A DNA stretch of 24,268 nucleotides from JACVSF01 sp036702855 (GCA_036702855.1 DATNQF010000199.1:1-24268); one strand, 5' to 3'. Shown: positions 1-5,246, counted from the stretch's first letter. The notes: a model not told the origin generated them from the sequence alone. Program-made: numbers and translations.

Positions 1-99
1 TAGCTTCAAGGACGATTGATCTTTTTCCGTTGTGCCTGAAGGAAAAATGCGATCGCACTGGCCGCAATTCAGTATCCAATCAAAGCTCAGGCTGCTGGG

Positions 100-390
100 C
101 TAACTCTGTTCTGGCTGAAAGACGACTTCGAGTTTGATGAGATGGCCGTCTTCATCTTCGAGTGCATACACGGGATAGTAACCGTCGCCGTCAACGCCTA
201 CGACAATACCGTTTTCGATTTCTCCGTAGCCATCGTTTTCAAACATAAAGGTGGTTACGCGGGCATAGGAGTTGTCAGGCTCAACGCCTTGGGTGTATTC
301 GCCATGCTGCCAATTCCTGAGATAGCCCGGATCGGTGATGAAGAGTTGCCCGCTATCTACTGTTAAGTAACCAATTAGTTTCCGGTGCAT
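100..390 (-). CDS. Hypothetical protein, about 96 residues
   Basis: I do not recognise a characterised family. The protein is small, acidic and soluble, with no signal peptide or membrane segment. It contains a conserved-looking core VDSGQLFITDPGY followed by several Gly/Asp-rich stretches (GVDGDGYYPVYAL). This vaguely recalls short proteins that open with a 'VDSGQ..I.DP.Y' motif, such as DUF4241-like proteins, but the link is not firm. I place the start at the ATG at 390 (MHRKLIGYL). An upstream in-frame ATG at 456 would overlap the end of the acetyltransferase gene by 20 bp and would add a low-complexity Ser/Asn/Lys-rich stretch outside the conserved core. The gene lies 46 bp downstream of the acetyltransferase on the same strand and may be cotranscribed with it. 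Confidence 0.6.
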   Translation of the reverse strand: MHRKLIGYLTVDSGQLFITDPGYLRNWQHGEYTQGVEPDNSYARVTTFMFENDGYGEIENGIVVGVDGDGYYPVYALEDEDGHLIKLEVVFQPEQS

Positions 391-436
391 CAGCAACGCT
401 TTATTGAGAAAGTTATTCGATTTTGTAAACGACTTG

Positions 437-1015
437 CTATCTTGCGGGCACATCACGCGGCTTAATTAACTGCCCCATTGCTACCGTGTCTACATAATTA
501 TTCTCACTCAACTTCATATCTCGCGAGTATCTTCCCTCAATGACAAAGCCATGTTTCTCGTAGAACTTGATAGCCCTTGTGTTAGTCGAGAACACAAATA
601 ATCCAAGCTTTTCTAAGATGGGATGTTGCCTTGCCCAATTCAATAGAGAAATGATCAATACGTTTGAAATGCCACGTCCTCTCCAGTTAGCATCCACCCA
701 CATTGAGTCAATATCGGCAAAGTGGAGTGTCCGTCGATAGGAACCTGATTCAGCGCGAATCATCCCAACAATCCCACTATCTACTTCTGCAACCAGACAA
801 AGATTCCCTGAACACTCCTGGTCTTTCGCGATCACGGCTTGTTCATCTTCAACAGTCGTCGTTAGCTCTGTGAGTTCCGCTAATGTATACAATCCCTCTT
901 CAACAATCGAGCGAAATAAGTTCAATGTAGCCGCTGCATCTTCTGGCGCAGCACTACGAATGGTGACTTTTGTCCCGTCTGCTAAAAACTGTGTTGAGGC
1001 TTCTAGAATTGCCAT
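437..1015 (-). CDS. GNAT family N-acetyltransferase
   Basis: This is a predicted acetyl-CoA-dependent N-acyltransferase, 192 residues, the usual size for a single-domain GNAT. The acetyl-CoA pyrophosphate-binding motif A is visible as RGRGI (about residues 112-116) after a beta-strand (IDSMWVDANW). Motif B follows as NTRAIKFYEKHGF (145-157), containing the Asn and Tyr often seen near the CoA thiol. The N-terminal part (TKVTIRSAAPEDAAATLNLF) is the typical strand-helix opening of RimI/SpeG-like members. The substrate cannot be read from sequence. No clear Shine-Dalgarno precedes the ATG at 1015. Acetyltransferases are among the commonest integron cassette cargoes, and this gene shares the orientation of the two cassettes at 2351-3652, but its own attC is only weakly supported. 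Confidence 0.85.
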   Translation of the reverse strand: MAILEASTQFLADGTKVTIRSAAPEDAAATLNLFRSIVEEGLYTLAELTELTTTVEDEQAVIAKDQECSGNLCLVAEVDSGIVGMIRAESGSYRRTLHFADIDSMWVDANWRGRGISNVLIISLLNWARQHPILEKLGLFVFSTNTRAIKFYEKHGFVIEGRYSRDMKLSENNYVDTVAMGQLIKPRDVPAR

Positions 1016-1111
1016 TTAACTAAGTGGTAGTTCTAGCGCAGGTAAACGGTGAAAGCAAGCCAACATTGAAAGCTGACAGAGATGCTTAAAATATCGCATT
1101 AGAGATAAACA

Positions 1112-1262
1112 AGATAACGGTTGCGATCAGCGGTTGCCCAAATCTTGAACTCAGCATCAGCCGCTTTCCTCAATCCGCTGCACCGCAATCGTTGGATTGC
1201 AAACCCACTCACCCTTTTCCAAATCTTAAACTTTTGTCACCGATACATCAGCGTTGTTATTT
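1112..1262 (-). other. Possible degenerate attC-like site (weak)
   Basis: On the minus strand this stretch opens with AAATAACAACGCTGAT and closes with GATCGCAACCGTTATCT, giving imperfectly complementary ends with an AAC/GTT pair in the right places for an R''/R' pair. It contains a 6-bp hairpin (1185-1190 with 1195-1200) and a 14-nt direct repeat with one mismatch (1138-1151, 1219-1232). At 151 nt it would be a long, VCR-sized attC. The R'' does not match the core of the preceding cassette (GTTAGAT), so support is weak. Confidence 0.25.
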
Positions 1263-1304
1263 CTTGCACTAAAAATACATGGCTCTAGACATATAAAACT
1301 TGTT

Positions 1305-1604
1305 TTATTCTCTATACCATACTCGTACACACTGATACCACTGAACTAAGCCAGTACCGTTAGCGATCGTAAATCCATACACACCATCATTTGTACTGTT
1401 GGCATTCTGTGGTAAAGCAACTGTTTCAACATTTATCACCTGCACTGACTGATTTTCAATCCACTGATTGGCAGCACTAACAACCTGTGAGAAAGGCTCG
1501 ACCTCGGCGACTCCTCCAAAAGGCCCTCGCAGAATAGGCTGGGGAGCAAAGTCCTTGCATTTAATCACCTTATCCAACACCTTAAAAACAACCCTGGTTA
1601 ACAA
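1305..1604 (-). CDS. Hypothetical protein, 99 residues or fewer
   Basis: This is a small soluble protein of unknown function. The recognisable core is FSQVVSAANQWIENQSVQVI followed by NVETVALP, then a short C-terminal strand region ending in QWYQCVRVWYRE. The pattern resembles small conserved bacterial hypotheticals with a helix followed by an 'NVETV.LP' strand, but I know no function for them. The start is uncertain. The longest frame begins with TTG at 1604, and a GTG at 1568 preceded by AAGG about ten bases upstream is a reasonable alternative. The gene follows an integron-type core site at 1688-1694 (GTTAGAT on the minus strand) and may be the third gene cassette. Confidence 0.6.
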   Translation of the reverse strand: MLTRVVFKVLDKVIKCKDFAPQPILRGPFGGVAEVEPFSQVVSAANQWIENQSVQVINVETVALPQNANSTNDGVYGFTIANGTGLVQWYQCVRVWYRE

Positions 1605-1687
1605 TTAATTCAACTAAGTTCTCGTTGAATTACCAATGTCTTATTAATTAGCTCTAACATACAGCCTTCTACCAATAGCAAACTGAA

Positions 1688-1694
1688 ATCTAAC
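1688..1694 (-). other. Integron-type core site (G|TTAGAT), start of a putative third cassette
   Basis: The minus strand reads GTTAGAT, a perfect match to the GTTRRRY core consensus. It lies immediately next to the 28-bp direct repeat, whose identity with the other copy stops right after the GTT, where recombination products are expected to diverge. Confidence 0.55.
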
Positions 1695-1719
1695 TATGTA
1701 TTAACCTTCAGAACTGCTA
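1692..1719. repeat. 28-bp direct repeat, copy 1
   Basis: This copy is identical over 28 bp to 3651-3678 (begins AACTATGTATTAACC, ends CAGAACTGCTA). One end is the AAC of the core site and the other is a TA dinucleotide at which the IS630-type element begins. Its last 19 bases are the left part of the 29-nt unit found in the 42-bp-period array at 3660-3856. Confidence 0.9.
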
Positions 1720-2339
1720 TAGCAATCCCAACTGAGATGTAAGAGTATAGAGGAAGGAAAGTTGGCTTAAAGAGCACCCCGATGCCAGAGAGTATTTTTT
1801 GAGGATGAGTGTCATTTACTGTGGGGGGACGTCTGTGGCTATGTCTGGGGCAAAACTGATGAGCGGATTGAGGTTCCTGTCGTCAACGAACGCCAGAGAC
1901 AGACTTACTACGGGGCTATCGATGTGCAGACCCAACAGTGCTGGGTTCAAGCCACCCAGACAGGCAACTCCGAAAACACCATAGCCTTTCTTCAGTATCT
2001 GCTAGCCCAGCATCCTGATGCTCAGATTGCGCTGATTTGGGACGGCGCTTCTCATCATCATTCCAAGCTAGTCAAAGCGTTTCTGGAATCTGTTAACCAA
2101 GGACTGGACGAACCAAGTTGGAAGATAACTTGCCTTCGCTTTGCACCTAATGACCCCAAGCAGAACCCGATGGAGGACATCTAGTTACAGGCCAAGCGAT
2201 TCGTTAGAGAGTATTATCTCCTGTGCCAATCCTTCAGTGCGGTTAAGTTCCTGTTTCAGTTTGTCACTCACCATCAAACCTTTCACTTCCCCAAGCTTTT
2301 TACCTATGGCTGCTTCTCATAATTCATTTGAGATCGCTA
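1720..2339 (+). mobile_element. Remnant of an IS630-family insertion sequence, internally deleted
   Basis: Imperfect terminal inverted repeats delimit the element. The left end is TAGCAATCCCAACTGAGAT (1720-1738) and the right end, read inwards, is TAGCGATCTCAAATGAATT (2339-2321), with 14 of 19 positions matching. TA lies on both sides (1718-1719, 2340-2341), as expected for IS630/mariner-type insertion. At about 620 bp it is far shorter than an intact member of roughly 1.1 kb. The part encoding the N-terminal helix-turn-helix half of the transposase is gone, and the rest is the pseudogene at 1763-2322. It sits between a cassette core site and the core of another cassette's attC. Confidence 0.85.
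1763..2322 (+). pseudogene. IS630-family transposase, C-terminal DDE domain with a frameshift and a nonsense mutation
   Basis: The catalytic core of an IS630 DDE transposase is readable. FEDECHLLWGD holds the first Asp (codon 1804), LIWDGASHHH the second (2041), and APNDPKQNPMEDI the Glu (2173). Two lesions disable it. A GA duplication near 1788-1791 separates the frame WLKEHPDAR from VFFEDE. A TAG at 2182-2184 stands where the family has Trp (EDIW, TGG to TAG). The frame stays open after that stop (LQAKRFVREYYLLCQ and onward) to TAA at 2320-2322. The N-terminal half is missing. All three acidic residues remain, so decay looks fairly recent. It is transcriptionally opposite to the surrounding cassette genes. 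Confidence 0.9.
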
Positions 2340-2344
2340 TATAG

Positions 2345-2434
2345 GTCTAACGCCCGGCATCACCAGCCGCCCCGCACCTCTGAGAGCAGATAACAACTGT
2401 CGTGTCGGCGGTCGGGTGCATGCCGTTGTTATGC
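2345..2434 (-). other. attC recombination site of cassette B
   Basis: Read on the minus strand, this 90-nt palindrome starts with R'' GCATAAC (2434-2428) and ends with R' GTTAGAC (2351-2345, perfect GTTRRRY). The inner arms CGGCATGCACCCGACCGCC and GGCGGCTGGTGATGCCGG pair almost completely, leaving unpaired bases on one strand, as in the extrahelical-base organisation of folded attC hairpins. It begins 15 bp after the stop codon of the gene at 2450-2938. R'' is the exact reverse complement of the core at the start of the same cassette (GTTATGC, 2981-2975). Confidence 0.8.
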
Positions 2435-2449
2435 GTCACCCGGCGCGGC

Positions 2450-2938
2450 TCATAGGCGCTTGCGGGCATATCCCGCGATGACCAGGTTCTCGCCCCGCGA
2501 TAAGTCACGCAGCCGCTCAAACGCTTCCGGCGTGCCGATTTTGTATAACGCCCACGTGCATTTGCGGGCCAGCGCGTAACCATCGTCGTAATCTAAATAC
2601 TCGTGACGCGACAGCGCCGCCCGATACAAAGGTTCGATGCTACTCGGGTCATGCAGCTCTTCGAGAGCAAGGGCAATATCTTCGTGCCTATAATGCCACC
2701 CCTCGGCTAGGAGTTGATTGAGGATATGAAGTGCGCTCGGCAGGCTACCGAATTTACCAGCCAGAATGAGCGATAACTCTACGTCTTCAGGCGAACGCTC
2801 TTGCCGCGCCTTATCAAGTAATTCGACAGCGCGCCCTGGGTCGGCGCGGAAATCATGGCCGAAAGACGACAAGAATTCGGCTTCACTAATTCTGCCCAGC
2901 GCAAATGACAGAATGAGTTCACGTTCTTTTTCGGTCAT
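2450..2938 (-). CDS. Hypothetical helical protein encoded in integron-type cassette B
   Basis: This is an all-helical soluble protein of 162 residues with no signal peptide or membrane segment. Segments such as PSALHILNQLLAEGWHYRHE, DIALALEELHDPSSIEPLYR and YALARKCTWALYKIGTPEAF look like successive helix pairs of HEAT/PBS-lyase-like repeats (rise and fall of Ala/Leu with 'D..SIEPLYRAAL'). I do not know its function. I chose the ATG at 2938 because GGAAG lies six bases upstream; the longer ATG at 2959 has no such site. The gene is visibly richer in GC than its neighbours, which fits an independent origin. It occupies a complete cassette (2351-2980) bounded by core sites. Confidence 0.7.
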   Translation of the reverse strand: MTEKERELILSFALGRISEAEFLSSFGHDFRADPGRAVELLDKARQERSPEDVELSLILAGKFGSLPSALHILNQLLAEGWHYRHEDIALALEELHDPSSIEPLYRAALSRHEYLDYDDGYALARKCTWALYKIGTPEAFERLRDLSRGENLVIAGYARKRL

Positions 2939-2974
2939 GCAATCTTCCGCACTACCCATCTATCACTTTGTGGC

Positions 2975-3059
2975 GCATAACGATTGAATTCATCAGCTAG
3001 CGGAAGCAGAGTGAGGGACGAATGAAGCATAGCCAGTCGGGTGCAATGATTTGTTGTGT
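2975..3059 (-). other. attC-like recombination site of cassette A
   Basis: On the minus strand it runs from R'' ACACAAC (3059-3053, extendable to GCAACACAAC) to R' GTTATGC (2981-2975), 85 nt. The inner arms CATTGCACCCGACTGGC and GCTAGCTGATGAATTCAATC pair imperfectly. It starts 11 bp after the stop codon of the gene at 3071-3613. Its R'' is the exact complement of the core at the start of the same cassette (GTTGTGTTGC, 3653-3644), which supports the assignment more than the weaker hairpin does. Confidence 0.65.
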
Positions 3060-3070
3060 TGCTTGTCCGA

Positions 3071-3613
3071 TCATTCTGGCAGATGTTCTCGTAGCGCATA
3101 CTTACAGCAGCTAGCGGCATCTATCTCTGCAAATACCTCGATTCTAAAGTAGAAATTTTGAGCGTAAAAAGTATGTGGCAGTGAATTCATCAATGACCTT
3201 ATTTGAGACTTAGTAAATCTTTGTGGGATCTTCCAAACGACCCCATGCGCATACTCAGGAATAACGTAGGTCATATCAAGCTTGTGCAGCAAGCTAACGG
3301 TCTGCTTTTTATTAGACACGGATATTATCGTTAGATCATAGGAGTGAAATTTGAAGCCAGCCTCATAAGCGGCAAAATTGCGCTCTAACCCATAACCTGA
3401 ACCAAACTCAAAAATCCGTCCATCTTCCCGATCGACAATGAACCCACCATTTACCATGAACACATCGTCCCAGTCACCAGATGCAAAATAGGCTTTGCTT
3501 TGATAACAGAAATACCAGCCATATGGCTTTTCGATTATCTTATCCTCGAATAAAGCGCAGTCTGGTCCTATTTTGTTGAGTGCGATCTGCTTGGCTTCTT
3601 CAAACGTAATCAT
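3071..3613 (-). CDS. Imm35/YrhB-like domain protein encoded in integron-type cassette A
   Basis: The first ~85 residues (FEEAKQIALNKIG, EKPYGWYFCYQSKAYF, GGFIVDREDGRIFEFGSGYG) match the pattern of the YrhB/immunity protein 35 fold: an N-terminal helix, then 'EKPYGW.F.Y.S..Y', then 'G.I.VD..DG.I...G'. Proteins of this family include predicted immunity partners of polymorphic toxins, but many are orphans, and no toxin gene is nearby. The C-terminal ~95 residues (HSYDLTIISVSNKKQTVSLL onward) look like a second small alpha/beta domain. The start is the ATG at 3613, with AGGAA five bases upstream; an in-frame upstream start at 3652 would lie in the core site. The protein has 180 residues. The gene sits 31 bp inside the 5' core site of its cassette. 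Confidence 0.7.
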   Translation of the reverse strand: MITFEEAKQIALNKIGPDCALFEDKIIEKPYGWYFCYQSKAYFASGDWDDVFMVNGGFIVDREDGRIFEFGSGYGLERNFAAYEAGFKFHSYDLTIISVSNKKQTVSLLHKLDMTYVIPEYAHGVVWKIPQRFTKSQIRSLMNSLPHTFYAQNFYFRIEVFAEIDAASCCKYALREHLPE

Positions 3614-3646
3614 AATTCCTAGGATTGCAACCGAGCCGCGTAAGCA

Positions 3647-3653
3647 ACACAAC
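3647..3653 (-). other. Core site at the start of cassette A (G|TTGTGT)
   Basis: The minus strand reads GTTGTGT (extended GTTGTGTTGC to 3644). It departs from GTTRRRY at one position but is the exact reverse complement of the R'' that ends this cassette's gene region (3053-3062). The 28-bp direct repeat abuts it. Confidence 0.6.
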
Positions 3654-3678
3654 TATGTATTAACCTTCAGAACTGCTA
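3651..3678. repeat. 28-bp direct repeat, copy 2
   Basis: Identical to 1692-1719. Here the repeat continues into GATAACACCC and forms the first unit of the 42-bp-period array. In copy 1 the same position (a TA) is interrupted by the IS630-type element. Confidence 0.9.
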
Positions 3679-3856
3679 GATAACACCCCTATTGCCTGCA
3701 ATTATCCGTGAGTTTTGCTAGATAACACCCTATTTTTAATGAATCAAATAGAACATTCGCAGGATAATACCCGTCACTTAGAGTCTTATCCGTCACTTTT
3801 GATAGTTAACGTTGAAGTTTGCGGATTTTATCCGTCATTTTTGCTAGATAACACCC
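3660..3856. repeat. Five 29-nt units at an exact 42-bp period beside the cassette core
   Basis: Units start at 3660, 3702, 3744, 3786 and 3828, always 42 bp apart (29-nt unit plus 13-nt unlike spacer). The consensus halves are TTATCCGTCA and TTTTGCTAGATAACACCC, giving TTATC and GATAA as inverted arms separated by 14 bases. Units 2 and 5 differ at two of 29 positions. Unit 1 agrees with unit 5 at 23 of 29 and unit 4 at about 22 of 29. Unit 3 keeps only the right half (GC..GATAATACCC). A partial ATTATCTAGG lies at 3867-3876. The array ends six bases before the cassette core crossover. A 42-bp period is four helical turns, so a protein would meet every unit on the same face. I infer a recombinase or regulator binding array, possibly attI-like. 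Confidence 0.7.
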
Positions 3857-3876
3857 TTCGACCAGAATTATCTAGG

Positions 3877-4144
3877 ATCAGTCCATGCTGCAACTTTGCC
3901 TAAACAGCTCTCAAATGTTGACTCGATACGGTTGACTTGAAGCGATTGTATGCGTATGCTGCTTCCTTAAGCTGCCTTCCGAGGCAGTGGTGCAGAACCG
4001 AAAACTCTGGCGGTACCTGAGAGTGCTCGCAACACGTCTCAGATACCTGACCCGCAACCTGGTATGAGCAGATTGACGGGCTAGTGCAATTTTGCCCTAG
4101 TCACTCCAATTTTGCACTTCAATAGCGGCGTGGCTGGGGTTTTC
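3877..4144. other. Gene-free stretch with three inverted repeats
   Basis: I see no convincing gene here. It holds a tight hairpin CTGCCT-TCCG-AGGCAG (3972-3987) and a longer one at 4012-4047, where GGTA, CTGAGA and GTG pair with CAC, TCTCAG and TACC around a CTCGCAA loop (13 paired bases, one mismatch, one bulge). A third inverted repeat is AGTGCAA (4083-4089) with TTGCACT (4112-4118), flanking two copies of CAATTTTGC. No T-tract follows the hairpins, so they are not obvious intrinsic terminators. A structured RNA or protein-binding sites are possible. Confidence 0.4.
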
Positions 4145-4201
4145 GGGTCTGTTTTCCTCCCCCGTTCTGCGGGTTAACCTCAAAAACAGGAAAACAAACC
4201 C
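4145..4201 (+). promoter_or_regulatory. Large 5' hairpin covering the ribosome-binding site of the 81-residue gene
   Basis: GGGTCTGTTTTCCT (4145-4158) and AGGAAAACAAACCC (4188-4201) are complementary at 13 of 14 positions. The loop contains a second small hairpin (CCCG/CGGG around TTCTG, 4160-4173). The AGGA at 4188-4191 is the only plausible Shine-Dalgarno for the ATG at 4203 and is buried in the stem. This suggests translational control, or a terminator/attenuator-like element. Confidence 0.55.
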
Positions 4202-4202
4202 C

Positions 4203-4448
4203 ATGTTTCAATCTTCTGAACCGGACGCAAACGCGCCCAAAGTTTCGCCTGCTCAATCGTCAAACCCTGAACCTCACCAAGAACGTATTCGCCATGTCGT
4301 CTATGGCAGTCTCAAAGCGCTGGACCGCATTACCAAGATTCTGCACGTGCTCAAATATGCCGAAATCAAGGAATGGAGCGAACCCATACCCACCGAAGAA
4401 CCCGGTCGATGGATGATCATCCTGACCAAAATCATGCTGATTGAGTAA
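4203..4448 (+). CDS. Small conserved cyanobacterial protein, 81 residues
   Basis: The N-terminal ~28 residues are Pro/Ser/Asn-rich and look disordered. Residues 30-80 form a compact basic domain (RHVVYGSLKALDRITKILHV, then YAEIKEWSEPIPTEEPGRWM, then IILTKIML) that resembles small hypothetical proteins occurring in many filamentous cyanobacteria. I know no function. There is no signal peptide or membrane segment. AGGA lies 11 bases before the ATG and is inside a large predicted hairpin (4145-4201). It converges on the NlpC/P60 gene. Confidence 0.65.
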   Translation: MFQSSEPDANAPKVSPAQSSNPEPHQERIRHVVYGSLKALDRITKILHVLKYAEIKEWSEPIPTEEPGRWMIILTKIMLIE

Positions 4449-4457
4449 ATCAGGTTA

Positions 4458-4497
4458 GCCCCAATCGGGGCATTGCAAGCAATGTCTCTATTGGGGC
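4458..4497. terminator. Nested inverted repeat between convergent genes
   Basis: GCCCCAAT (4458-4465) pairs with ATTGGGGC (4490-4497). Inside or alternative to it are GCCCC-AATC-GGGGC (4458-4471) and ATTGC-AA-GCAAT (4472-4483). It lies where two genes converge and overlaps the last codons of the minus-strand gene. There is no T-run, so the terminator role is an inference. Confidence 0.4.
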
Positions 4498-5228
4498 AGA
4501 GCAGCTTTGGGGTAATAGCTAGCGACCACCCGCCCTGCCCCTTTCAACTGTTTGAAATAGGCCAAACTCACCGGGTCGCTCGTATCCGTCAGCGAGTCAA
4601 TGCCAATTCCATTGCGTCCTTGATCTTTACCAGAGCTGTGGATGTATTGCCCTTCTCCTAAGTACAGGGCCACATGGGTCGTGCGCTCAGCCGTCCCAAA
4701 GTAAATCAAATCTCCCGGTTGCAAATCTTCTAGTGCGATCGCACTTGTAAATGCCTCCTGCTGGTAAGCATCTCTCGGCAAACGAATGCCCACCGAAGCA
4801 AAAGCCGCCTGCATTAACCCAGAGCAATCATAGTTCGGCCCTACCGTGCCGCCCCACAGATACTCATTGGGTTGATTCATTGCCACTTGGGTAAAAGCAA
4901 TCACGGCAGGCAGTTGAGCCTGAATTTGATCAAGGGTGAGTGGGCTAGGGCGGTAGGGCGCAGGAGCGGGTTGTAAGTAGAGAAGATCTGCGATCGCAAC
5001 CCACCCCGGATAGTCATCTTCACACAGCACGACTTCAACCGCCGTGAGTTGAGCCTCAGGAACATCAGGAATTGCGAGTGGTCGCAGATGCCGTCCTGCT
5101 GCCGCTTGCGTCACCAAGCTCTCCTGCTGAGGCGACTTATAAAGGTTGAGGTCGCGCTGACACACGAACTCAGTCGCTTCCTTTGTAAGACCTGGCAACC
5201 CGTGCCTCAAATCTCCCAAACTCACCAT
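4488..5228 (-). CDS. NlpC/P60 family peptidoglycan endopeptidase (C40 peptidase)
   Basis: This cell-wall hydrolase is expected to cleave the gamma-D-glutamyl-diaminopimelate bond of murein peptides, most likely in recycling or remodelling. The catalytic triad is visible: Cys135 in NYDCSGLMQAAF, His185 in TTHVALYLGEG and His197 in QYIHSSG. The N-terminal half (about 1-90) fits the SH3b-like domain of cyanobacterial enzymes with this layout (FVCQRDLNLYKSPQQESLVT). There is no obvious signal peptide, which is usual for these cyanobacterial members and suggests a cytoplasmic role or unusual export. At 246 residues it has the normal length. The gene lies 18 bp downstream of the membrane-protein gene at 5247-6743, so the two are probably cotranscribed. 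Confidence 0.9.
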   Translation of the reverse strand: MVSLGDLRHGLPGLTKEATEFVCQRDLNLYKSPQQESLVTQAAAGRHLRPLAIPDVPEAQLTAVEVVLCEDDYPGWVAIADLLYLQPAPAPYRPSPLTLDQIQAQLPAVIAFTQVAMNQPNEYLWGGTVGPNYDCSGLMQAAFASVGIRLPRDAYQQEAFTSAIALEDLQPGDLIYFGTAERTTHVALYLGEGQYIHSSGKDQGRNGIGIDSLTDTSDPVSLAYFKQLKGAGRVVASYYPKAALPQ

Positions 5229-5246
5229 CTCGCCACTCCATCACCC

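Noticed and set aside
391..436. attC between the GNAT gene and the first hypothetical gene
   Set aside because: The spacer is only 46 bp with no R''/R' pair, shorter than any usable attC.
391..456. Longer start of the first hypothetical gene
   Set aside because: It would overlap the GNAT gene and adds a low-complexity stretch; ATG 390 is preferred.
2347..2583. Open reading frame on the minus strand across the attC region
   Set aside because: It runs through the attC palindrome in another frame than the cassette gene and overlaps that gene's 3' end. Its sequence is explained by the site.
3660..3856. CRISPR array
   Set aside because: The units are degenerate, one is only half conserved, and the spacers are 13 nt, far too short. 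No cas gene is present.
3715..3903. 62-residue plus-strand frame in the repeat array
   Set aside because: It lies wholly within the 42-bp-period repeats, has no ribosome-binding site and resembles no protein.
3877..4144. tRNA or known riboswitch in the hairpin cluster
   Set aside because: No cloverleaf, T-loop or known riboswitch core (including the THI-box arrangement suggested by CTGAGA) could be assembled.
57..4733. Absence of the HIP1 octamer GCGATCGC over the accessory region as proof of foreign origin
   Set aside because: A longer HIP1-free stretch occurs inside ordinary core genes (about 8521-15057), so the gap is not informative on its own.
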